From Brevundimonas pondensis (GTDB taxonomy: Bacteria > Pseudomonadota > Alphaproteobacteria > Caulobacterales > Caulobacteraceae), in contig NZ_CP062006.1 in assembly GCF_017487345.1 (NCBI RefSeq), forward strand, positions 681,001 to 745,000: a stretch of DNA of 64,000 bases, given 5' to 3'. Each line of letters begins with the position of its first letter. The stretch's first letter is position 1. Below are positions 9,553 through 18,832 of the stretch, piece by piece. Made by a program: the position numbers and the translations under genes. The notes below the pieces were generated by a model that saw only the letters and a program-made list of their open reading frames with translations, ran no database searches and was not told the origin of the DNA.

Positions 9553-9915
9553 TTAGGCCTCGCCGAGGGCGACGCCCTTCTCGACCATCAGGGCCTGAAG
9601 CTCGCCGGCCTGGAACATCTCGCGCACGATGTCCGAACCGCCGACGAACTCGCCCTTGACGTAGAGCTGGGGGATGGTCGGCCAGTCGGTGAAGCTCTTG
9701 ATGCCGTCGCGCAGGGCTTCGTCCTGAAGCACGTCGACGCCGACGAAGGGGGCGCCCACGTGGTCGAGGATCTGCACCGCCAGCGAGGAGAAGCCGCAGC
9801 GCGGCGCGTCCGGCGTGCCCTTCATGAACAGGACCACGTCATGTTCGGCCACGGTCTGGGCGATGAAGGCGTGGACGGGGTCGGCGGCGGCGTCAGCGGT
9901 CATTTGATCGGTCAC
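9553..9915 (-). CDS. grxD: Monothiol glutaredoxin, Grx4 family
   Basis: This 120-residue protein has the monothiol active site CGFS (RCGFSSLAVQIL) preceded by VLFMKGTPDAP. The glutathione-binding WPTIPQLYV and GGSDIV motifs are present. CGFS glutaredoxins carry and deliver [2Fe-2S] clusters, often with BolA. No bolA gene is adjacent here, although the two are often neighbours in alphaproteobacteria. The first gene of a probable two-gene operon with the thioesterase. Confidence 0.95.
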   Translation of the reverse strand: MTDQMTADAAADPVHAFIAQTVAEHDVVLFMKGTPDAPRCGFSSLAVQILDHVGAPFVGVDVLQDEALRDGIKSFTDWPTIPQLYVKGEFVGGSDIVREMFQAGELQALMVEKGVALGEA

Positions 9916-9991
9916 GGTAAGGGGCCTTTCAGCGAAGCCCGTCAGCTAGGCGCCCAATGGGGCCGGGTCAAGGCCGCTGCGGCGTAAGGGC

Positions 9992-11242
9992 TCAGGCTGT
10001 TTCCGGCGCCCGCGCCAGGCGTTCGGCGCGCTGGGCCAGGCTCGGGGCGCCGTGTTCGCGGGCGGTGGCGGCGGCTTCGACCAGCATCAGGCCCAGACCA
10101 CGCGGGGTCTGGCCGGTCCAGCGGGCGCGCGCCAGAGCGATGCGGGCCATGCCGATCTGGTCCGAGGCCCAGTCTAGCGGGGTCGCCAGGATCGACGGTC
10201 GCACCAGCCGCCGACGCAGGCCGGCCTCGATTTCCAGCAGGGCCGACAGGTCGCCGACCGAGCCGGCGCGCGTGGTTTCCTGCGCCACACGACGTTCGTG
10301 GGCCAGCGCGCCCAGCACCAGGCCGCCGCCCTCGGTCAGGGCCTCGGCCTGGACCAGCACCAGCAGGGGCAGGGTCTCGCGCTCGGCGCGCAGCACCTGG
10401 ATGGCGGCCCAGTCGAGCGGGCTGTGATCCGGCGTGAACTGGTCGGCGGCGGCGTCGAACAGGGCGTGGGCCTGATCGCGCGCCAGGACGTCGTCGGCGA
10501 TAGCCGCCAGGGCCGCCATGCCCGCCGCGCACAGGGCCAGGGCGCGGGCGCGGCTGAGGGGGCGCTGTTCCGGCGTGGCCGCCTCGACCAGGGCGCGCAG
10601 GTCGGCCCCGGCTTGGTCCAGCATGCGCGGATCACGCGCGGCCAGGCCGGCTTCCAGCATCAGGGCGGCGCGGTCCAGCCTCAGGTCATCCTCGACCGGC
10701 CGCTGTTGGCCCTTCAGGCCGTGCAGGGCGGCGTCCAGCAGGGCGGCGGCTTCCTGAAGCGCCGTGGCCTCGCCCGCGATCGAGGCCTGACGCGCCCGCA
10801 GACGGGCATGCAGGGCGGCGACCGCCGCAGCGGTGTCGCCGCGTCGCGCCGGGGGCAGGGCGGCCAGCAGGGTCAGGATGGCGTCCAGCCGCGCGGGCTC
10901 GCCGCACAGGTCGAAGGCCAGCATCCCGGTTTGGGCCAGTTCCAGCGTGGCGCGGATGGTTTCATCGTCGTTGTGGGCGTGGCGGGCGGCGTCGCGGGCG
11001 GCGGTTTCCGCCCGCTCCAGACTGGTCGCGGCGCCGCAGCGGCGGGCGTGCTCGCGCCACAGGGCCGAGGCGCGCAACGCGGCGTCATGCGGGCGGGCGC
11101 AGGAGACGCGGCCGGCCTCGACCGACTGCTGGCGGGCCTCGACCTCGACCAGGCCGACGCCGATCAACTCCAGCCAGCCGAGGTCGTCGCTGTCACGCGC
11201 CTTCTCGAACAGCCGTCGCAAATCCCTGCCGAATTCGAACAT
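9992..11242 (-). CDS. Conserved alpha-helical protein of unknown function
   Basis: The product has 416 residues if started at ATG 11242 (MFEFGRDLRRLFEKA), which has AAGG upstream; a longer frame to 11401 reads into non-coding-looking sequence and the neighbouring gene. The sequence is Ala/Leu/Arg-rich and almost entirely helical, resembling a TPR-like or ARM-like solenoid, but I see no clean repeat. No signal peptide or membrane segment. I do not recognise the family. A scaffold role is only a guess. Confidence 0.65.
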   Translation of the reverse strand: MFEFGRDLRRLFEKARDSDDLGWLELIGVGLVEVEARQQSVEAGRVSCARPHDAALRASALWREHARRCGAATSLERAETAARDAARHAHNDDETIRATLELAQTGMLAFDLCGEPARLDAILTLLAALPPARRGDTAAAVAALHARLRARQASIAGEATALQEAAALLDAALHGLKGQQRPVEDDLRLDRAALMLEAGLAARDPRMLDQAGADLRALVEAATPEQRPLSRARALALCAAGMAALAAIADDVLARDQAHALFDAAADQFTPDHSPLDWAAIQVLRAERETLPLLVLVQAEALTEGGGLVLGALAHERRVAQETTRAGSVGDLSALLEIEAGLRRRLVRPSILATPLDWASDQIGMARIALARARWTGQTPRGLGLMLVEAAATAREHGAPSLAQRAERLARAPETA

Positions 11243-11358
11243 TCCAGACCTTCGTCGTCCCGCTTCGGGATCGCGAGGGCGATCCTGCAGACGCACAAGC
11301 AAACGCAGCGCCGCCGGATGGGTTCGACTTGAGCATAACGGGGAAATCCGGTGGGCCT

Positions 11359-11387
11359 CTTTCCTTCCCATTCCATGGGGAGGAAAG
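11359..11387. other. Stable hairpin between two minus-strand genes
   Basis: A 13-bp stem, CTTTCCTTCCCAT (11359-11371) with ATGGGGAGGAAAG (11375-11387), has one G-U pair and a 3-base loop. It lies just downstream of the gene at 11398-11739. There is no T-run on either strand, so it may be an mRNA stabiliser rather than a terminator. Confidence 0.5.
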
Positions 11388-11397
11388 CAGGGGTTCC

Positions 11398-11739
11398 TCA
11401 ACCCAGACGCGGGGTCTTCTGACGGCAGCTTTGCAGCACTTCACGGGCCTCGGCCTCGCCCGCCGACAGGCGCTTCACCGAATCGAGGCGAGCGCGGGTT
11501 TGTTCGCGTTCGGCGGCGTCAGGGTCGCGGCCCGCCGCAGTCGCCGCCTGCATGGCCGCCAGCGACCAGTAGAGGGCGGCGTCGTAGAGGCTCCGTCCAT
11601 AGCGGCTTTCACCGCCTTCCAGCTCAGACGCCGCCTGGGTCAGCCCGGCGCACCGCACCGCCTCGTCGTAGGAGACGAGCCGGGTCGTCTGGGCGGGACC
11701 CAGAACCGCAAGCGCGGCGGTGACGACAGCGATGAACAT
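11398..11739 (-). CDS. Small exported protein of unknown function
   Basis: This 113-residue protein starts at ATG 11739, chosen because TGGAG lies 7 bases upstream. The N-terminal FIAVVTAALAVLGPAQ looks like a signal peptide. The mature part is helical, with two Cys (CAGLTQAA near the start, LQSCRQK near the end) and an AALYWSLAAMQAAT segment. This two-Cys helical pattern is seen in many small periplasmic Caulobacterales proteins, but I cannot name the family. It is divergent from nothing obvious; the LysR gene upstream is on the same strand. Confidence 0.6.
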   Translation of the reverse strand: MFIAVVTAALAVLGPAQTTRLVSYDEAVRCAGLTQAASELEGGESRYGRSLYDAALYWSLAAMQAATAAGRDPDAAEREQTRARLDSVKRLSAGEAEAREVLQSCRQKTPRLG

Positions 11740-11848
11740 CAGAAACTCCACGGCGCCCCGACGAGATGAACCCGGCGCCGCATGCTCAGTAGAGAACCAC
11801 GGTCATGTGTCGGATGAAAGACGCGTTCAGCCAAACTTCAGGTTGAGT

Positions 11849-12751
11849 TCAGTTCGCCCCTGGCGCGGGAGGCATGGCTTGACCCTGCTCGATCAGCCAG
11901 CGGACGAAGGCGCGCCGTGCGCGAGAAGGCTCGCCTGCGCCGGGAATGGCGGCCACCGCCCCGCCGTCGGCGTGAAAGCCGAAGGGCGCCAGCAACCGCC
12001 CGTCCGCGACCGCCTCGGCCGCCAGGGCCCAGGGCAGGACCGCCGCGCCCCAGCCCGCCAGGGCCGCGTCCAGAACAAAGTGCAGGTGGGCGACCGGGCG
12101 CTCGGACGCGGCGGTCGCGCCATGGCCGCTGAGGACGGACCAGTCCTTCCAGCCGCTCAGGTGGGTGCGGGCCGTCAGGCGCGGCGCGCTCAGCACCGCC
12201 GCGCGGGCGTCGTCCCCGGCTAGAGAGGGGGCGATGACGGGGCCGAGGGCGTTGGGGACCACCACCTGGGCCTTCAGGGTCTCGATCCGTTCTGGGTCCA
12301 GCAGGCGCAGCATGACGTCGGCTCCGCGTCGGCTGACCGCATGGGGCGCCAGTTCGACCAGATGCACCCGGACCTCGGGGTGTCGCCGTCCGAAGTCGGC
12401 CAGACGCGGGATCAGCCATTTGACCGACAGGCTGGCGTTGACGGCGACGTGGAGGTCCTGACCCTCGCCGCGTGCGCCCGCCACGGCGGCGGCTATGCCG
12501 TCAAAGGCGGCGGTCAGGCCTGGCAGCAGGTCGCGGCCCGCCCGCGTCAGGCTCAGGGCGTGGCGCGGCCCCTCGAACAGCCGCACCCCCATCTGCGCCT
12601 CCAGCGCCTTGACCTGACGGCTGACGGCGCTGTGCGTCACGTTCAGCTCGGTCCCGGCCAGGGTGGCGCTGCCGGTCCGCGCCATGGCCTCGAAGGCGCG
12701 CAGGGCGTTCAGCGAGGGCAGGGCGGCGCCGGGTGTGAGGTTTTCGAACAT
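11849..12751 (-). CDS. LysR-type transcriptional regulator, GcvA-like
   Basis: A 300-residue regulator. The ATG at 12751 follows GGGAGAGGT. The winged helix-turn-helix is residues about 9-68 (PSLNALRAFEAMARTGS, THSAVSRQVKALE), followed by the effector-binding domain (LHVAVNASLSVKWLIPRLADF). This start wording is typical of the GcvA/AmpR-like subgroup. The gene is divergent from the MFS transporter gene at 12808 with a gap of about 55 bp, the classic LysR arrangement, so it likely controls that transporter. The ligand is unknown. Confidence 0.92.
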   Translation of the reverse strand: MFENLTPGAALPSLNALRAFEAMARTGSATLAGTELNVTHSAVSRQVKALEAQMGVRLFEGPRHALSLTRAGRDLLPGLTAAFDGIAAAVAGARGEGQDLHVAVNASLSVKWLIPRLADFGRRHPEVRVHLVELAPHAVSRRGADVMLRLLDPERIETLKAQVVVPNALGPVIAPSLAGDDARAAVLSAPRLTARTHLSGWKDWSVLSGHGATAASERPVAHLHFVLDAALAGWGAAVLPWALAAEAVADGRLLAPFGFHADGGAVAAIPGAGEPSRARRAFVRWLIEQGQAMPPAPGAN

Positions 12752-12807
12752 ACCTCTCCCGATAGGTCGCTTTCGCCCCGGCGGCAATGCGGGGATCAGA
12801 GCGGCCT

Positions 12808-13953
12808 ATGTCGTCCCCTGCCTCTCGCCTGATCGTCCCCGTCCTCGGCTTCGGCCTGATCGTCGCCTTCGCCTCCAGCTACTACCTGCTGGGGGTGCTG
12901 GCCGAGCCGCTGGCGGCGGGGACAGGGACCACGCCGTCGCTGGTCTTCGCCGGTCTGTCGGGGGCCTTTCTGATCTCGGCGGGGCTCAGCCCCTTTGGCG
13001 GGCGCTGGGTCGACCGGCGCGGCGGGCGCGAGGTGCTGACGGCGGCCTCGGTCGTCTTCGCGCTTGGGCTGGCGGGGTTGGGCCTGTCGCAGGGGCCGGT
13101 CAGCGTGGTCGCGGCGATCCTGATGCTGGGGGTCGGCATGGGGGTGGGCTTCTATGGTCCCGCCTTTGCGGTCCTTGTGGCCATCCACGGCGAGGAGGCG
13201 AAAAAGCCGATCACGGCGGTGTCCCTGATCGGGGCCTTTGGCGGGGCGCTGGGCTGGCCCATGACCCTGGCCATGATCGAGTGGGTCGGCTGGCGCGGGG
13301 CCTGTTTCGGCTGGGCGGGGCTGCATCTGCTGGTCTGTCTGCCCCTCTATCTGACCTTGCTGCCCGATGGGCGCGCCGGGCCGCGTCCTTCGGCGGAGAC
13401 GGGCCGGGTGCGCTGGGACGGAAGGATGATCCGACTGGCGGTCCTGTTCGCCGGGGCCTGGTGGATCGCCACGGCCATGAGCGCCCTCCTGCCGCGCCTG
13501 CTGGGTCGCCTGGGGCTGGACCCGGCCGAGGCGGCGGGCGCGGCCAGCCTGATGGCCGGAGCGGCGGTGGTTGTGCGGCTGCTGTCTTTCCTGACGTCGG
13601 GCAAGGGCTCGCCCATCGCCGTGCTGAGGCTGGCCACCCTGCTGCATCCGCTGGGGGCGGCGGTGGCCTTCTTCGGCGGCAAGTCGCTGGCCGGGGCGGT
13701 GGCCCTGGGACAGGGGGCGGGCAATGGTCTGCTGTCCGTGGCCTCGGGCGTCCTGCCGCTGCACCTGTTCGGTAAGGCGAACTACGCCACGCGGCAGGCC
13801 CTGATCCTGACCCCGGCCCGCTTCCTTCAGGCGGCGGCGCCGCTCAGCTACGGCGTCCTGCTGGACCGCTCGGCGGGGCTGGCGCTGCTGGCCTCCAGCG
13901 CGGTCTGCGTCCTGATGTTCGCCATGACCTTCGGGCTGGAGCGGCGGAGCTAG
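12808..13953 (+). CDS. Major facilitator superfamily transporter
   Basis: This 381-residue membrane protein has about 12 hydrophobic segments. The MFS loop 2-3 signature is visible as GGRWVDRRGGREVL. The start is uncertain: ATG 12808 (MSSPASRL) or an in-frame ATG at 12787; I prefer the former for the usual short cytoplasmic N-terminus. Substrate cannot be assigned. It is divergent from the LysR gene. Its last 4 bp overlap the end of the convergent MocR gene. Confidence 0.88.
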   Translation: MSSPASRLIVPVLGFGLIVAFASSYYLLGVLAEPLAAGTGTTPSLVFAGLSGAFLISAGLSPFGGRWVDRRGGREVLTAASVVFALGLAGLGLSQGPVSVVAAILMLGVGMGVGFYGPAFAVLVAIHGEEAKKPITAVSLIGAFGGALGWPMTLAMIEWVGWRGACFGWAGLHLLVCLPLYLTLLPDGRAGPRPSAETGRVRWDGRMIRLAVLFAGAWWIATAMSALLPRLLGRLGLDPAEAAGAASLMAGAAVVVRLLSFLTSGKGSPIAVLRLATLLHPLGAAVAFFGGKSLAGAVALGQGAGNGLLSVASGVLPLHLFGKANYATRQALILTPARFLQAAAPLSYGVLLDRSAGLALLASSAVCVLMFAMTFGLERRS

Positions 13954-15401
13954 ATCACCGGCTCCACGTCCACGCGCTTCGTCGTCATGCGCGGCGCGCG
14001 GCGGTCCAGCGTCCGCCATGCGGCGGCCAGGCCTTCGACGGCGCGGTCCAGATCGGCTTCGTGGCGGCTGAAAGGCAGGCGCAGGAAGCGCTCATAGGCG
14101 CCGTTGATCCCGAAGCGTACCCCCGGCGCGATGCGCACCCCGTGGTCCGGCGCGGCCAGTGCCAGGCGCGTGCTGTCGGCCCGGGGCAGTTCGACCCAGA
14201 GCGACAGGCCGCCCTCGGGACGGCGCGTCGTCCAGTCGGGCAGGGCCTCGGCCAGCCGGGCGCGCAGATGGGCCTCCTGCCGCGCGATGGTCCGGCGCCG
14301 CGCGGCCAGCGGGGCGGGATCGCCGCTCAGCAGGACGGCGGCGGCCAGCTGCTCCATGACCGGCACGCCGAGGTCCAGCGACGGGCGGCGGCGGATGACC
14401 ACATCGATGACGTCAGGGTGGGCGCGCAGCCAGCCGACGCGCAGACCACCCCAGTAGGGCTTGCTGGTCGAACCCAGCCGGACCACATGCGGGCCGTGGT
14501 CGACGGGCGGGGGCGGCGGGCGGTCGAACCACAGCTCGCGCAGGGTGTCGTCCAGCACCAGAAGCGCGCCGACGCGGGCGGCCGCCATCGCGAGGGCGGC
14601 CTCGTCCTCGGCCGACAGGACATGACCCGTCGGGTTCTGGTGCGCCCCGATCAGATAGATCAGCCGCGGCCTGACGCGGGCGATGGCCGCCAGCATCCCG
14701 TCCATGTCCCAACCCTGCGGGGTCATGGCCACCGGCGTCAGGTCCAGCCCCGCCTGCATCAGGGCGTCCAGCGCATGGGGATAGCCGGGGTGCTCGACCA
14801 CCACCCGGTCGCCGGGCCGGGTCACAGCCCGCAGCAGGATGGCCAACGCCCCCAGCGCCCCCGCCGTGACCACGATCTGATCCGGCGACGTCGCCAGACC
14901 TTCGGCGGCGTAGCGGTCGGCGACGACGCGGCGCAGGGCCTCGATCCCCACCGGCTCATAACCCCGGCCCGGCAGGTGGGCGGGCAGGGCCTCCAGCGCG
15001 CGGGCGTAGGCGGCGTGGACCTGTTCGTCGGCGGGCATGGAGGCGGTCGCCATGTCGATGACGCCGGGCGTGTCGTCGCCCTGCATCGGCCCGTCCAGCC
15101 GCACGGGTCGCGAGGCGGCGCTGGCGGGCAGAGCGGTGACGCTGCCCGATCCGGTGCGGCTGACGACGAAGCCCTCGGCCCGCAGCCGGTCCAGCGCCGC
15201 GCTGACGGTGATGCGGCTGACGCCCAGGGTCTCGGCCAGCCGCCGCTCGCCCGGCAGGCGCGCGTTCAGCGACAGCCGCCCGTCGAGGATCAGCAGCTTC
15301 AGCGCCTCGGACAGGCGGCGATAGGCGGGCTCGCCGTCCGGCCCGCGCCAGTTGTTCAGCTGACGCGACAGGGAGGCGGGGTTGACGAGGAGGTCGCGCA
15401 T
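13950..15401 (-). CDS. MocR-type regulator (GntR HTH plus PLP aminotransferase fold)
   Basis: A 483-residue fusion of a GntR-family winged helix (residues 24-92: YRRLSEALKLLILDGRL, LPGERRLAETLGVSRITV) to a fold-type I aminotransferase domain (about 130-470). The PLP-binding Lys is in GSTSKPYWGG, the N-anchor HQNPTGH contacts the cofactor, and a DDTLRELWF stretch supplies the Asp. MocR proteins bind DNA as head-to-tail dimers and sense PLP or an amine. The gene is divergent from yczE at 15462, a pairing seen repeatedly in other bacteria. A candidate operator lies between. Confidence 0.95.
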   Translation of the reverse strand: MRDLLVNPASLSRQLNNWRGPDGEPAYRRLSEALKLLILDGRLSLNARLPGERRLAETLGVSRITVSAALDRLRAEGFVVSRTGSGSVTALPASAASRPVRLDGPMQGDDTPGVIDMATASMPADEQVHAAYARALEALPAHLPGRGYEPVGIEALRRVVADRYAAEGLATSPDQIVVTAGALGALAILLRAVTRPGDRVVVEHPGYPHALDALMQAGLDLTPVAMTPQGWDMDGMLAAIARVRPRLIYLIGAHQNPTGHVLSAEDEAALAMAAARVGALLVLDDTLRELWFDRPPPPPVDHGPHVVRLGSTSKPYWGGLRVGWLRAHPDVIDVVIRRRPSLDLGVPVMEQLAAAVLLSGDPAPLAARRRTIARQEAHLRARLAEALPDWTTRRPEGGLSLWVELPRADSTRLALAAPDHGVRIAPGVRFGINGAYERFLRLPFSRHEADLDRAVEGLAAAWRTLDRRAPRMTTKRVDVEPVI

Positions 15402-15460
15402 AAGGCCATCGTCACGAAAGCGGCTCTATAAAACAAGGCCAATTATCGACTGTATGGCCT
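15402..15460. promoter_or_regulatory. Candidate MocR operator between mocR and yczE
   Basis: Two direct copies of AAGGCCA start at 15402 and 15435, 33 bp apart. An inverted copy TGGCCT lies at 15455-15460. A TATAAAA box at 15427-15433 sits between the direct copies. Head-to-tail MocR dimers such as GabR bind direct repeats spaced about three helical turns apart, which this spacing fits. Confidence 0.55.
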
Positions 15461-15461
15461 C

Positions 15462-16070
15462 ATGTTCATGCGTCGCTTCATCCAGCTTCAGATCGGCCTT
15501 CTGCTCTACGGGGCGTCGCTGGCCCTGATGGTCCGGGCGGACCTCGGCCTCAATCCGTGGAGCGTGCTGCACCAGGGCTTGTCGGAACGGACGGGGATCA
15601 GTCTGGGGATGATCGTCAACCTGGTCGGCCTGCTGGTCCTGCTGGTCTGGATCCCTCTGCGCCAGAAGCCGGGCGTGGGGACGATCTGCAACGTCCTGCT
15701 GATCGGCACGGCGGCGGACGTGGCCCTGTGGGCCCTGCCGCCCATTGAGGGATTAGCGCTGCGGATCGCCTTTCTGGTCGCGGCCATCGTGCTGAACGGG
15801 GCGGCGACGGCGGCCTATATCGGCGCCGGCCTCGGCCCCGGCCCGCGCGACGGCCTGACCACGGGACTGGTCCGCATCACCGGCTGGCGCATCGGCTGGG
15901 CGCGCACGACGATCGAGGTCGCGGTCCTGGCCATGGGCTGGCTGCTGGGCGGCATGGCCGGGGTCGGCACCGTCCTCTACGCCCTGGCCAACGGGCCTCT
16001 GGTCCAGTGGTTCATGGCCCGCTTCGAGATCGCCCCGAAGGGCGAGGTCAGTCCTGCGCCCTCGACCTGA
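15462..16070 (+). CDS. YczE/YyaS/YitT-type integral membrane protein
   Basis: This 202-residue protein has five to six membrane segments. The YczE signatures are visible: GLLLYGASLALMVRADLGLNPW near the N-terminus (read as two parts), IGAGLGPGPRDGL in the middle and a C-terminal NGPLVQWFM. YczE proteins are probable transporters whose substrate is not settled; genetic pairing with MocR regulators suggests a link to vitamin B6 or amino compounds. ATG 15462 or ATG 15468 could be the start; neither has a strong ribosome site. Confidence 0.88.
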   Translation: MFMRRFIQLQIGLLLYGASLALMVRADLGLNPWSVLHQGLSERTGISLGMIVNLVGLLVLLVWIPLRQKPGVGTICNVLLIGTAADVALWALPPIEGLALRIAFLVAAIVLNGAATAAYIGAGLGPGPRDGLTTGLVRITGWRIGWARTTIEVAVLAMGWLLGGMAGVGTVLYALANGPLVQWFMARFEIAPKGEVSPAPST

Positions 16071-16147
16071 ACGCGGCGTCCGAAGACCGCCAGACCTTGG
16101 CGTCGGGCCATGAAAGGAAGGCGGCCTCAATCACGCACGAGGTCGTC

Positions 16148-16912
16148 ATGCCTGCTCTCACCGACAAGGTCGCCGTCATCACCGGAGCCAGTTCCGGCAT
16201 CGGCGCCGCCGCCGCCCGCCTGTTCGCCGCCGAAGGGGCCGCGGTGATCGTCACCGCCCGGCGTGAGGCCCAGCTGTCGGCCGTGGTCGCCGCCATTGAG
16301 GCCGAGGGCGGCCGCGCCGTCGCCGTGGCCGGCGACATCCGCGACCCGGCCCTGGCCGAACGGCTGGTGAGGACGGCGGTCGAGCGCTTCGGCGGACTGG
16401 ACGTAGCCCTGAACAACGCCGGCGCCATCGGCGCCAATGAGCCGACGTCGGAGATCACGCTGGAGCGCTGGCGGGACACGCTGGACCTGAACCTGACCGC
16501 CGCCTTCCTCGGCGCCAAACATCAGATCCCGGCCATGCTGGCGCGCGGCGGCGGCTCGCTGATCTTCACCTCGACCTTCGTCGGTCACGCCATCGGCATG
16601 CCCGGCATGGCGGCCTATGCGGCGGCCAAAGCGGGTCTGGTCGGCCTGTCGCGCGTCATCGCCGCCGAGTTCGGGGCGCGGGGCGTGCGCAGCAACTGTC
16701 TGTTGCCCGGCGGCACCGACACCGAAGCGGGGCGCGAGTTCGCCCACACGCCCGAGATCATCGCCTTCGTCGAGGGAATGCACGCCCTGAAGCGGATGGC
16801 CTCGCCGGACGAGATCGCCCGCGCCGCCCTCTTCCTGGCGTCCGACGCCTCCAGTTTCATGACCGGAACGGCCATGCTGGTCGACGGCGGGGTGTCGATC
16901 AGCAAGACCTGA
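16148..16912 (+). CDS. SDR family oxidoreductase
   Basis: This 254-residue classical short-chain dehydrogenase starts at ATG 16148 with GAGG upstream. It has the cofactor motif TGASSGIG (residues 12-19), the NNAG motif (LNNAGAIGAN), the Ser of the IFTST strand, and the catalytic Y-x-x-x-K in YAAAKAG. The end FMTGTAMLVDGGVS is typical. The ARREAQ segment after beta-2 contains Arg, which favours NADPH. Substrate unknown. The short gap after yczE on the same strand allows co-transcription. Confidence 0.93.
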   Translation: MPALTDKVAVITGASSGIGAAAARLFAAEGAAVIVTARREAQLSAVVAAIEAEGGRAVAVAGDIRDPALAERLVRTAVERFGGLDVALNNAGAIGANEPTSEITLERWRDTLDLNLTAAFLGAKHQIPAMLARGGGSLIFTSTFVGHAIGMPGMAAYAAAKAGLVGLSRVIAAEFGARGVRSNCLLPGGTDTEAGREFAHTPEIIAFVEGMHALKRMASPDEIARAALFLASDASSFMTGTAMLVDGGVSISKT

Positions 16913-16949
16913 GACGGGCACCGTCGCTGTTCGTCCGCGGCCCTTGTCG

Positions 16950-17144
16950 TCAGGCGGGCAGACGCCAGTGGCGCCGCAGGATGAAGACCATGCTGAGCGC
17001 GATCAGGGCGTGTGTCGCCACGAACATCCAGGCGAGCGGCGTGTCTGGGCCCTGGCTCAGCCTCCAGATGACGATGGCGATGTTGCCGATCAGGGCGACA
17101 CCGCAGATGCCGAGGACCAGATTGCTTCGATATTGAACAGCCAT
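16950..17144 (-). CDS. Small two-helix membrane protein
   Basis: This encodes 64 residues from ATG 17144 (or 71 from ATG 17165). Two membrane segments are clear: VLGICGVALIGNIAIVIW and MFVATHALIALSMVFIL, separated by a polar PDTPLAW loop, ending in a basic RRHWRLPA tail. No family is recognised and no ribosome site is strong. It follows prfC on the same strand after 41 bp and might be co-transcribed with it. Confidence 0.6.
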   Translation of the reverse strand: MAVQYRSNLVLGICGVALIGNIAIVIWRLSQGPDTPLAWMFVATHALIALSMVFILRRHWRLPA

Positions 17145-17185
17145 GGGCGGATGGAACCCGTCCATGGCCGTTTATGCAAGGGCGG

Positions 17186-18832
17186 TCAGCCCCGCTCCTT
17201 CGTCTTGGTCAGGCTGATCTTGGGGAAGCGTTCTGAGACATAGCCTGTTTCCCACGCCGACTTGGCCAAGAAGACCGGGTTCTGGTCGATGTCGACGGCC
17301 ATCTGCGGCCGGTACTTGCCGGCGAAGTCTTCCAGATCGGCCCTGGTTCCGTCCCCGGCGGGTGCCACCCAGCGGGCCTCGGCGTAGGGCGAAGGCTCGA
17401 AGACGACGTCGAGGTTGTATTCCTCGCCCAGGCGGTCGGCCATGACCTCGAACTGCAGCTGGCCGACGGCGCCGACGATGAAGTCCGAGCCCAGTTCGGG
17501 GCGGAACAGCTGGGTCACGCCTTCCTCGGCCAGACCTTCCAGCGCCTTCTTCAGGTGCTTGGCCTTCAGCGGGTCCTTGACGCGGACGCGCTGCAGGATT
17601 TCCGGGGCGAAGTTGGGCAGGCCGGCGAAGCGCACCAGACCGCTTTCCGACAGGCTGTCGCCGACGCGCAGCACACCGTGGTTGGGGATGCCGATCACGT
17701 CGCCGGCATAGGCGTCTTCGGCCAGTTCACGGTCCGAGGCGAAGAACATGATGGGGGCGTTCACCGACAACTGCTTGCCGGTGTTCTGCACCTTCAGCTT
17801 CATGCCGCGCTTGAAGCTGCCCGAGGCCATGCGGAACATGGCGATGCGGTCGCGGTGGTTGGGGTCCATATTGGCCTGGACCTTGAAGACGAAGCCGGTG
17901 ACTTCGTCACGGCCCGGCTCGACGGTGATGTCTTCCGGCGTCGGGGCGTTGCGGGTCTCGGGCGGGGCTTCCTTGCGCGCCGGCATGACCTTGGGCGGCG
18001 GGGCCCACTCGCCGATGGCCTTCAGCAGTTCCTCGATGCCGAAATGGCGCAGGGCCGAGCCCCACAGCACAGGCGTCATGTGGCCTTCCAGGAAGGCCTG
18101 ACGGTCGAAGGGCTTGTAGCCCGCCTCGACCAGCTCCAGCGCGTCGGTCAGGTCGGCCTGTTCCGAACCCTCGAAATACTGCGCGGCCTCGCCCAGGGGC
18201 AGGGCGGCGGGGTGGGGGACGTCCTCTGTCGAGCCGGCAGGCTTCTTCGTATAGGGCTGGAAGCGGCCGTCGCCGCCGACCTGGACCATGCCGCGCAGGC
18301 GGTTGCCGCTCTCGGCGGGCCACCAGATGGGCGAGGGGTCCAGTTGCAGTCGGTTGGCGATCTCGTCCAGCAGGGCCATCGGGTCCTGGGCTTCACGGTC
18401 CAGCTTGTTGATGAAGGTGATGATCGGGATGTCGCGCAGGCGGCAAACCTCGAACAGCTTCAGCGTCTGCGGCTCGATGCCCTTGGCGGCGTCCAGCACC
18501 ATGATGGCGCAGTCGGCGGCCGTCAGGGTGCGATAGGTGTCTTCCGAGAAGTCCTCGTGCCCCGGCGTGTCCAGCAGGTTGAACATCTTGCCGTCGTGCT
18601 CGAACGTCATGACCGAGGCGGTGACCGAAATGCCCCGTTCCTTCTCGATCTTCATCCAGTCCGAGCGCGCGCGCCGGTTGTCGCCCCGCGCCTTGACCGC
18701 GCCGGCCGCGCGCACGGCGCCGCCCGCCAGCAGGATGTGCTCGGTCAGGGTCGTCTTGCCGGCGTCCGGGTGGGCGATGATGGCGAAGGTGCGACGGCGC
18801 GCAGCTTCCTCGGGCAGGGTCAGTTTCGACAT
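17186..18832 (-). CDS. prfC: Peptide chain release factor 3
   Basis: A 548-residue translational GTPase that recycles RF1/RF2 from the ribosome after termination. G1 is AHPDAGKTT (residues 20-28), the switch I region has RGISVTASV, G3 is DTPGHEDF and G4 is NKLD. Domains II and III follow, with the conserved LQFEVMADRLGEEYN near the C-terminus. Length is normal. The ATG is followed by the standard LPEEAARRRTFAIIAH start. Confidence 0.97.
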   Translation of the reverse strand: MSKLTLPEEAARRRTFAIIAHPDAGKTTLTEHILLAGGAVRAAGAVKARGDNRRARSDWMKIEKERGISVTASVMTFEHDGKMFNLLDTPGHEDFSEDTYRTLTAADCAIMVLDAAKGIEPQTLKLFEVCRLRDIPIITFINKLDREAQDPMALLDEIANRLQLDPSPIWWPAESGNRLRGMVQVGGDGRFQPYTKKPAGSTEDVPHPAALPLGEAAQYFEGSEQADLTDALELVEAGYKPFDRQAFLEGHMTPVLWGSALRHFGIEELLKAIGEWAPPPKVMPARKEAPPETRNAPTPEDITVEPGRDEVTGFVFKVQANMDPNHRDRIAMFRMASGSFKRGMKLKVQNTGKQLSVNAPIMFFASDRELAEDAYAGDVIGIPNHGVLRVGDSLSESGLVRFAGLPNFAPEILQRVRVKDPLKAKHLKKALEGLAEEGVTQLFRPELGSDFIVGAVGQLQFEVMADRLGEEYNLDVVFEPSPYAEARWVAPAGDGTRADLEDFAGKYRPQMAVDIDQNPVFLAKSAWETGYVSERFPKISLTKTKERG

